Positions 5,969-10,673 of a stretch of DNA of 10,673 nt are shown here, in pieces (the stretch's first letter is position 1; each line of letters starts with the position of its first letter). The DNA lies in contig QGVC01000098.1 in the NCBI GenBank assembly GCA_003242645.1, forward strand, positions 1 through 10,673. Reading direction: 5' to 3'. This DNA comes from Pseudomonadota bacterium (lineage in GTDB: Bacteria > Pseudomonadota > Alphaproteobacteria > Rhizobiales > Hyphomicrobiaceae). The notes beneath the pieces were generated by a model that saw only the letters and a program-made list of their open reading frames with translations, searched no databases and was not told the DNA's origin. Both the position numbers and the translations under genes were made by a program.

Positions 5969-7762
5969 TCAACGAGCCTGCTTTTCGCTCCTCGCGTCTC
6001 TTGCCGCCTGGCGGCTCTTTGCAGGTGTTTCCGCGGCGGGCTCATCGGGCAAGCCATTTTTCAGCTTGGCCTTGATCTTCTCCACCTCTTCCGGCTCGGG
6101 GTTCAGGGTCAGCGCGTGCTGCCATTGATACCGGGCCTCCCGCTTCCGGTCCACGCGCCACAGCGCGTCTCCGAGGTGATCGTTGAGAACGGGATCCTCG
6201 GGCCTGAGCTCCACGGCGCGCTCCAGGAATCGGACCGCTTCCTCATAGTTGCCCAGCTTGTAGTGGGCCCAACCAAGGCTGTCGACGATGTAGCCGTCAT
6301 CCGGCTTCAACGCCACGGCCTTCTCGATCAGCTCCAGGCCCTTTTTCAGGTTTTGGTTCTGATCGATCCAGGAATAGCCAAGGTAGTTGAGCACCAGCGG
6401 CTCGTCGGGATTGAGTTGCAGGGCCTTCTGCAAATCGGCCTCTGCCTTCGGCCACTGCTTGATCCGCTCGTAGCACGTGCCGCGCGCATACCAGTAGACC
6501 CAGTGCCGCTTCTCGGGCTTGTCGATGAGCTTGATGGCCCTCGTGTAATACTCGATCGCTTCTTCGTAGCGTTTCCGCCCGCGCAGAATTGTGCCTATGG
6601 CGTCCAGCACCCGCAGGTCGTCGGGCTTCTTCTCGAGCAGCTTGTCGAGCAGCGCCTTGGCCTCGTCCGTCCGCTCCAGGAGGTTGAGGTTAATCGCCTT
6701 GCGGATCTCGACAGACGTCTCGAGCGGGGTGCCGGGAGGAATTCGCTCGTAAACGGCAATCGCTTCCTCATGCCGCTTGGTGGTCTCGTAGACGTTGGCC
6801 AATGCCGCCAGCGCGAACGGGAAGTCCGGCCGGAGGTAAAGCGCCATCTGCAAATAGAGGGCGCCAATACTGACGCCGCCTTCACCCGTCAGCGCCTCGC
6901 CAAGCCCGTAGAAGACCTCGGCCATGCCCTCCTCTACGGTGTTGACGATGAGCGAGACCTTCTCGCCCGCGTTCAGACGGTTGTATAGATCACGCGACGT
7001 CGGATGGCCGTCACCTCCGGTCTTGCTCAGGTGCTCCCTCAGGATCGCCTTGGCGAGCTTCAGGTTGCCGTTCTTGGCCAAGTGCTGGGCATAGGCCATA
7101 GCCGTCCGCGGCGTCCGTGCGTCCATCTTGAACACGAGGTCGTACGCCTTCCTCGCTTCTGACGGCCGCCGCCCAAGATCGGCGATGAGTGCACGGTGGT
7201 AGCGGACGTAGAACTGGGCCCACTCCGCCTGCTGCTTCGTGTTGAGCAACGCCAAGGCGCCGTCGACGTCGCCAATCGCCAGCTTGACCCACGCACGCGC
7301 CAATGAGGCGGTCAGCTCTCCGATCGGGCCCGAGCTCGCGGCGCGGAAATGCTGGTCGGCTGCCTCGTAGTTGCCCGTCTTGAACGCGTTCAGCCCGAGC
7401 ACGAGACGCGCCATGCGGTGCGTGCTCTGATTAGCCACGAGGATCTGAGCAAGCTCGATCGCTCGCACCCAGTCCCCCTCGGTGGCTTCCATCAGGAACG
7501 TCTGCTCGATGAGCAGCTCGTTCTCGGGATCGCGGCTCAGCGCTTTGGAGTAGAAATCGGCGGCCGCCGCCGTGTCGCGCTGCTCGCGAGCGAATCGGGC
7601 GGCAAGGTAGCTTCCCAGGAGAGACGGGGGATCATCCTCGGCGCTTTGCTCCGGAGCCGGAGCAACGGCTGTCATTTGCTGCGCCGTAGCCGTCTCAACC
7701 ACGGTCGCTACTGCAGCAACGCCCAGGCAGGCCATTCCAAGCAAAAGCTGCCGAGTCTGCAT
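5969..7762 (-). CDS. Exported tetratricopeptide-repeat protein
   Basis: This is a 597-residue protein with an N-terminal signal peptide. Residues 1-5 are polar, 6-22 hydrophobic, and Ala-Thr-Ala at 25-27 gives a signal peptidase I site, so it should be periplasmic or membrane-attached. After a short acidic linker it is almost wholly helical TPR solenoid. Degenerate repeats fill about 45-300; the best ones are in the C-terminal half, including Tyr-Glu-Glu-Ala-Ile-Glu-Tyr-Tyr-Thr-Arg-Ala and Tyr-Glu-Glu-Ala-Val-Arg-Phe-Leu-Glu-Arg-Ala. Each is followed by Pro-Asp/Glu at the repeat boundary. The last ~35 residues are charged and rich in Ala, Lys and Arg. TPR proteins are scaffolds; no enzyme domain is visible and the partner is unknown. 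ATG 7762 has a strong GAGAGGGG ribosome binding site; TTG or ATG starts further up would bury the signal peptide. It probably leads an operon with ispE. Confidence 0.92.
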   Translation of the reverse strand: MQTRQLLLGMACLGVAAVATVVETATAQQMTAVAPAPEQSAEDDPPSLLGSYLAARFAREQRDTAAAADFYSKALSRDPENELLIEQTFLMEATEGDWVRAIELAQILVANQSTHRMARLVLGLNAFKTGNYEAADQHFRAASSGPIGELTASLARAWVKLAIGDVDGALALLNTKQQAEWAQFYVRYHRALIADLGRRPSEARKAYDLVFKMDARTPRTAMAYAQHLAKNGNLKLAKAILREHLSKTGGDGHPTSRDLYNRLNAGEKVSLIVNTVEEGMAEVFYGLGEALTGEGGVSIGALYLQMALYLRPDFPFALAALANVYETTKRHEEAIAVYERIPPGTPLETSVEIRKAINLNLLERTDEAKALLDKLLEKKPDDLRVLDAIGTILRGRKRYEEAIEYYTRAIKLIDKPEKRHWVYWYARGTCYERIKQWPKAEADLQKALQLNPDEPLVLNYLGYSWIDQNQNLKKGLELIEKAVALKPDDGYIVDSLGWAHYKLGNYEEAVRFLERAVELRPEDPVLNDHLGDALWRVDRKREARYQWQHALTLNPEPEEVEKIKAKLKNGLPDEPAAETPAKSRQAARDARSEKQAR

Positions 7763-7763
7763 G

Positions 7764-7793
7764 GCCCCTCTCTGATGGGGCGCCCCAGCGCCC
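7764..7793 (-). promoter_or_regulatory. Two overlapping, mutually exclusive hairpins over the TPR gene's ribosome binding site
   Basis: The leader of the TPR gene can fold in two ways. Hairpin A pairs GGGCGC (7778-7783) with GCGCCC (7788-7793) around a four-base loop. Hairpin B pairs GCCCC (7764-7768) with GGGGC (7777-7781) around eight bases. Sequences are quoted on the plus strand. On the mRNA, hairpin B locks the GGGG of the ribosome binding site just before ATG 7762. Bases 7778-7781 are used by both, so only one can form. This is seen in the sequence; a role in translation control is inferred. Confidence 0.35.
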
Positions 7794-7865
7794 TTCCACC
7801 GAGTCTGTGATCCGATCATTGATAGCAAAGACGATAGCTCTTTGGCGACTCCGAGGCGGCGTAGT

Positions 7866-7880
7866 TCAGCTCAGAGCTGA
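7866..7880. promoter_or_regulatory. 15-base palindrome TCAGCTC-A-GAGCTGA, possible operator
   Basis: Two perfect seven-base arms surround a single central base. The site is about 104 bases before the TPR start and 268 before the plus-strand start. Perfect arms of this length with almost no spacer suit a site for a dimeric DNA-binding protein. No regulator is encoded next to it; the nearest candidate in the window is the TetR-type protein at 9092-9778. The function is inferred from symmetry alone. Confidence 0.35.
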
Positions 7881-7967
7881 CTTGTCTTCACATGAGAATT
7901 GAATTGAGTAGTGATGCGGTTGGGCCGCAGGTTGGATGGTAACCCGCGGGATATTGCCATTCAGTAA

Positions 7968-7997
7968 CTCGCAGCGGTGAGATAAGCGCCCTGCGAG
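7968..7997. repeat. Inverted repeat CTCGCAG/CTGCGAG
   Basis: Perfect seven-base arms at 7968-7974 and 7991-7997 are separated by 16 bases. The centre-to-centre distance is 23 bases, close to two helical turns. It could be a paired operator half-site or an mRNA hairpin. It lies within the divergent intergenic region. Confidence 0.3.
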
Positions 7998-8147
7998 CAT
8001 AATTCGGCAGTCCCTCAGCCCCGATCTCGAAATCTCCGCCGCTGGAAGCTGCCGGTTGGCTGCTGTTGGTAGACACGGCTGGATAAAGCCGCCGGAACTC
8101 TCTCGGACAGCACTGGTTAACAGCGCGACAAGAAATGGAGGCCAACC

Positions 8148-8612
8148 GTGATCAACCTTGTCCGGTGGGCTGCGGCGGCTGCCATTGCTGTTGCCCTCTC
8201 CACGACTGCCTCGGCGGCTGAATTCGATATGGCGCAATCAGCACCGGAGTTCAGTCAATCCGCCGCAAACCTCAAGAAGGGCGAAATCTTCACGACCAGC
8301 GGATTGGTCTGCGACAAGCCCTCGGACATCGACGCGGTCATTACGCTGACCAGAAACGGGGAACCGCTCAACACGGCCATCGAGCAGATCAATGCTGGCA
8401 CCGAGGTACCCCGCTGCGTAGTCGGGCGGATGCTGATCGCAGAGTACCTGGGTAAGGTGCACACGTTCTCGGTGGACGGCCAGGAGTTCCAAATTCACCA
8501 CGTGCAGATCATCGGCCTCGCAATTCACACACCGCACGGGGTCGTGTCGATGCGGCTCAAAAAGCCGATGGAGCAGTTCGTCGTCTCCTCCGATGGCACT
8601 CAGCCGACCTGA
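8148..8612 (+). CDS. Small exported protein of unknown function
   Basis: This is the only plus-strand gene in the window. It starts with GTG at 8148, which has GGAGG six bases upstream, and encodes 154 residues. Residues 1-23 form a classical signal peptide: a short charged start, an Ala-rich hydrophobic core (8-18) and Ala-Ser-Ala at 21-23. The mature part of about 130 residues is therefore predicted to be periplasmic or secreted. It has only two cysteines, Cys55 and Cys90, which could form a disulfide, and three histidine-containing turns (His105, His117-118, His127/His130). I see no membrane helix after the signal and no known enzyme motif. It is divergent from the TPR gene and converges on csaA, ending 30 bases from that gene's stop. 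I do not recognise the family. Confidence 0.85.
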   Translation: MINLVRWAAAAAIAVALSTTASAAEFDMAQSAPEFSQSAANLKKGEIFTTSGLVCDKPSDIDAVITLTRNGEPLNTAIEQINAGTEVPRCVVGRMLIAEYLGKVHTFSVDGQEFQIHHVQIIGLAIHTPHGVVSMRLKKPMEQFVVSSDGTQPT

Positions 8613-8642
8613 GTTGGCGCGCTCGATGGGTCGGCAAGCGGA

Positions 8643-9002
8643 TCAGAAGAGCCTGCCGCCATTCGGGACCTTCTTGTCGGGGCCAATCAGAACGACAGCG
8701 CCATCGGCATCCGGGAAACCGAGCGTCAGCACTTCCGACATGAACTTGCCGATTTGGCGCGGAGGAAAGTTGACCACGGCAGCCACCTGGCGGCCGACAA
8801 GCTCTTCGGGCTTGTAATGGACCGTCAGCTGGGCTGAGCTCTTCTTGATGCCAATCTCTGGCCCAAAGTCGATCTTCAGTTTGATCGCCGGCTTCCGCGC
8901 TTCCGGGTACGGCTCCGCCTCCACGACGGTGCCGACCCGGATGTCGACCTTGGCGAAATCGTCGTAGGTGATTGTCGGCGAAGGCTCACACCTCTGCTGC
9001 AC
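8643..9002 (-). CDS. csaA: CsaA-type tRNA-binding protein
   Basis: This protein is one tRNA-binding OB-fold domain of the CsaA/Trbp111/EMAP-II kind. CsaA forms cytoplasmic dimers; the B. subtilis protein has been described as an export-related chaperone and binds tRNA. Numbering from GTG 9002 gives 119 residues. Visible family segments are [10 protein letters not shown] (16-25), Ile-Gly-Ile-Lys-Lys-Ser-Ser-Ala-Gln (50-58), Val-Asn-Phe-Pro-Pro-Arg-Gln-Ile-Gly (77-85) and the Leu-Thr-Leu-Gly-Phe end of the barrel. The start is uncertain. No ATG stands before the domain; GTG 9002 gives a normal length with AGGGA ten bases upstream, while TTG 9059 would add 19 unusual residues. It follows the TetR/COQ9-like gene by about 89 bases and probably shares its transcript. 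Confidence 0.9.
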   Translation of the reverse strand: MQQRCEPSPTITYDDFAKVDIRVGTVVEAEPYPEARKPAIKLKIDFGPEIGIKKSSAQLTVHYKPEELVGRQVAAVVNFPPRQIGKFMSEVLTLGFPDADGAVVLIGPDKKVPNGGRLF

Positions 9003-9091
9003 GGCGCAAATTTCCCTGAAATCCGGAGTGAACGGTTGTGGCGGCTTGATGCACCGCAACAGGTCCGCCTGTCAATTTCAGCAGTGCAGCG

Positions 9092-9778
9092 TCAGATACC
9101 CGCGCCAGAGGTTTCCTCCGGCCGCGGCCCAGCCCCCGTTTCCTCGCCGGTTTCGGCGTGCCGCCTCGGGCGCACAATGCAGGCGAACCTGTCCATGATG
9201 CGGCAGGCGCACGCTTTGATGTCCTCGATGTCGGACAACGTCCGCTCGGCCCGGCGGAGGCGGCGGTCTAGAGCTGCCATGGTCCGCGCCAGGCCGGGAT
9301 CGTCATCCGCGAGCCAAGTCCGAAACACCGAGGCGTAGAGACCAGCCAGCCCACCGACCTTCACACGTCCCCCGAGGCCGCTGGTCTCGATACCGGCCGC
9401 CTGCAACATCCAGTGCTGGGAGGCGAGGCAGGTGCAGACGAATGCAGGATCGGGCACGCGCCAATCGCCCGCGATCGAACGGAGTGCCTGCTTATAGGGA
9501 GCCAGCACGTCGAAGCGCGTCATGAGGATCTCGAACAGGGCGTCACGCCGGCTGGTCGTGCTCTCGCGCTTAGGCGCCCGCCGCAGGACCTCGTCGTCGA
9601 CGGCCCGCGTGAAGGCCGCAAGGATGTCGGACTTACTGGAGAACTCCCGCTTGAGATCGACGAGAGTGACGCCGGTTGCTTCGGCAATATCGAGCAGGGT
9701 CACGTCTTTCCAGGGCCGCTCGGCCGCAAGCTTCATGGCCGCTTCGATGATCCGGCCGCGTAGTGTCTGATCGAACAT
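9092..9778 (-). CDS. TetR-family protein with a COQ9-like C-terminal domain
   Basis: The 228-residue protein starts at ATG 9778 after a good GGAGG site. Residues 6-55 look like a TetR helix-turn-helix: Ile-Ile-Glu-Ala-Ala (10-14), Val-Thr-Leu-Leu-Asp-Ile-Ala-Glu-Ala-Thr-Gly-Val (26-37), then Phe-Ser-Ser-Lys-Ser-Asp-Ile-Leu (46-53). The C-terminal half is not a usual TetR ligand domain. Residues 85-180, with Arg-Phe-Asp-Val-Leu (88-92), Trp-Met-Leu-Gln-Ala-Ala-Gly (123-129), Trp-Leu-Ala-Asp-Asp-Asp (155-160) and Thr-Met-Ala-Ala-Leu-Asp-Arg-Arg (166-173), recall COQ9, the TetR-fold lipid-binding partner of ubiquinone hydroxylase COQ7. It may be a repressor or a COQ9-like accessory protein; the sequence does not settle which. 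The final ~35 residues are Gly/Glu/Arg-rich and probably disordered. The gene lies 63 bases after proC and before csaA. Confidence 0.82.
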   Translation of the reverse strand: MFDQTLRGRIIEAAMKLAAERPWKDVTLLDIAEATGVTLVDLKREFSSKSDILAAFTRAVDDEVLRRAPKRESTTSRRDALFEILMTRFDVLAPYKQALRSIAGDWRVPDPAFVCTCLASQHWMLQAAGIETSGLGGRVKVGGLAGLYASVFRTWLADDDPGLARTMAALDRRLRRAERTLSDIEDIKACACRIMDRFACIVRPRRHAETGEETGAGPRPEETSGAGI

Positions 9779-9841
9779 GACAAGCCTCCGTGCCCGAAAG
9801 ACATAGGGTCGCTCGGCGAGTTTGAAAGGCTGATGTCAACC

Positions 9842-10606
9842 TCAGCCGCTCAATTCGCGGCTGCGCCTCGCCGCTGCCTCAACGGCGCTAGTCAGGAGTG
9901 GTTGCAGCCCGTCCTCAGCCATGAGCACCTTGAGGGCGGCGGCGGTCGTCCCACCCGGGGAAGTCACGTTCTGGCGCAGCACCGATGGGTCAAGCCCGGA
10001 TTGCCGCAACAGCTCGCCCGCGCCAGATACAGTTGCATTTGCCAGACGCTTAGCCAAGTCGGCATCGAGGCCTACAGCGCGGCCAGCCTCGGCGAGGCAC
10101 TCGGCGAGCAGGAAAACATAGGCTGGACCTGAGCCAGACACGGCCGTGGCCGCATCGATCAAAGCCTCATCCTCCACCCAGCCGACCTCGCCTATGGCCG
10201 ACAGGAGGGCCTGGCAGGTCTCCCGCTGGCTCGGGGAAACGTGAGCGTTGGCGCAACAGACTGTGATGCCCCGGCCGATCGCTGCGGGTGTGTTGGGAAT
10301 GGAGCGAACGACGGCGGACCCGGGCGGCAAGTGCGCCTCGAAGCTCGCGATGGTTTTCCCCGCGGCTATCGACAGCACCAGCGTCTCCGGCCCGGCTTGC
10401 GTCGCAAGCTCGGGAAAAACCTGATCCATGATCTGCGGCTTGACCGCGACCACGATGACTGCGGGCGGCTCCGGCAGAGGCGCACCCGGCTGCCGGACCT
10501 CGATGCCATGCCGCGAAATGAGCTCGGCGCTTTCGGGCGGCGGCGCAGGATCCTGCACGATGATCTGCGACGGCGCCAAGCCGCGATTGAGCCACCCGGC
10601 CAGCAT
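9842..10606 (-). CDS. proC: Pyrroline-5-carboxylate reductase lacking its N-terminal nucleotide-binding start
   Basis: ProC reduces pyrroline-5-carboxylate to proline with NAD(P)H in the cytoplasm. Motifs seen are Ala-Val-Lys-Pro (54-57), Ser-Ile-Pro-Asn-Thr-Pro (102-107), Ser-Gly-Ser-Gly-Pro-Ala-Tyr (157-163) and Ser-Pro-Gly-Gly-Thr-Thr (216-221), which cover the dinucleotide fold and the C-terminal dimer/catalytic domain. The C-terminus is complete. The start is not. The first possible start, ATG 10606, aligns to about residue 15-16 of E. coli ProC (269 residues), so beta strand 1 and the Gly-x-Gly-x-x-Gly motif are absent. Upstream in the same frame homology ends at Asn-Gly-Ala-Met, and a TAG stop lies at 10650-10652 with no ATG, GTG or TTG between. 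Loss of the cofactor motif would probably kill activity. It could be a decaying gene, a rearrangement, or an assembly or cloning junction near the window edge. Confidence 0.85.
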   Translation of the reverse strand: MLAGWLNRGLAPSQIIVQDPAPPPESAELISRHGIEVRQPGAPLPEPPAVIVVAVKPQIMDQVFPELATQAGPETLVLSIAAGKTIASFEAHLPPGSAVVRSIPNTPAAIGRGITVCCANAHVSPSQRETCQALLSAIGEVGWVEDEALIDAATAVSGSGPAYVFLLAECLAEAGRAVGLDADLAKRLANATVSGAGELLRQSGLDPSVLRQNVTSPGGTTAAALKVLMAEDGLQPLLTSAVEAAARRSRELSG

Positions 10607-10673
10607 GGCCCCGTTATAAAAATATCGAAGCCCAGGAGCCGGATCCCTCTACGTATGCCTGCATCTCTCTTGA
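10607..10673. other. Unexplained right-edge sequence replacing the proC 5' end
   Basis: These 67 bases stand where the first ~15 codons of proC should be, but none of the three minus-strand frames gives the expected beta strand and glycine motif. The stretch includes an A/T-rich patch (10613-10630) unlike the GC-rich surroundings, a GGATCC at 10641-10646 and a TACGTA at 10650-10655. It cannot be assigned from the sequence seen. Confidence 0.5.

Larger units (their letters stand above)
7763..8147. other. Divergent intergenic region between the TPR gene and the exported-protein gene
   Basis: These 385 bases separate two divergently read genes and must hold promoters for both. An open frame of about 120 codons crosses it on the minus strand (8237-7866), but it starts inside the plus-strand gene and resembles no protein. 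Structures seen are the overlapping hairpins at 7764-7793, a 15-base palindrome at 7866-7880, a CTCGCAG/CTGCGAG inverted repeat at 7968-7997 and a small CGGCT/AGCCG repeat at 8076-8091. No promoter hexamers were good enough to call. Confidence 0.6.

Noticed and set aside
6116..6988. Plus-strand open frame of 290 codons
   Set aside because: It is antisense to the TPR gene. Its periodic Leu/Val-rich text mirrors the repeats on the other strand and is not a protein family.
7725..7735. Possible lipoprotein lipobox (Gly-Met-Ala-Cys) in the TPR signal peptide
   Set aside because: The -3 residue is Gly rather than Leu/Val/Ile and the hydrophobic core continues past the Cys. The Ala-Thr-Ala signal peptidase I site fits better.
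7866..8237. Minus-strand open frame of 123 codons across the divergent intergenic region
   Set aside because: It begins inside the well-supported exported-protein gene on the other strand and has no family resemblance.

Overview
The window looks like a chromosomal segment of an alphaproteobacterium, most likely of the Hyphomicrobiales (Rhizobiales) type. The evidence is the high GC content, a TPR-protein gene directly upstream of ispE, and the CsaA and ProC sequence types. The genus cannot be fixed from sequence alone. Nearly everything is on the minus strand, so transcription runs right to left. The one plus-strand gene is a small exported protein at 8148-8612. No tRNA, rRNA, CRISPR array, transposase or phage gene was seen.

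Layout in transcription order. Right block (10606 to 8643): proC without its usual first ~15 residues, then a TetR/COQ9-like protein, then a CsaA-type tRNA-binding protein. This block converges on the plus-strand exported protein, which is divergent from the next block across a 385-base intergenic region. Centre (7762 to 5018): a secreted TPR protein of 597 residues followed by ispE (MEP isoprenoid pathway). Catabolic block (4923 to 2262): a BDH2-like short-chain dehydrogenase, a 2-oxo-tetronate isomerase (OtnI type) and a D-erythronate dehydrogenase (DenD type). After a noncoding stretch of about 480 bases with several inverted repeats comes the left block (1782 to 1): a stand-alone GTP cyclohydrolase II, a RidA-family deaminase, and a hot-dog thioesterase cut by the window edge.

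How the genes fit together: DenD and OtnI are the first two steps of four-carbon sugar-acid (D-erythronate) catabolism, oxidation at C2 and then isomerisation of the 2-oxo acid to the 3-oxo acid. The dedicated kinase (OtnK) and decarboxylase (OtnC) are not in this window. A third dehydrogenase takes a place beside them, so the substrate range may differ from the textbook pathway. The remaining genes are mostly housekeeping: isoprenoid, riboflavin/deazaflavin and proline synthesis, metabolite repair, and tRNA binding.

The observations most worth a second look are the abrupt loss of homology at the 5' end of proC close to the right edge, the incomplete tetronate module with its extra SDR, the TetR-type protein whose C-terminal half resembles COQ9, a 15-base palindrome in the divergent intergenic region, and two mutually exclusive hairpins over the ribosome binding site of the TPR gene. 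I did not find a clear new defence or mobile system.
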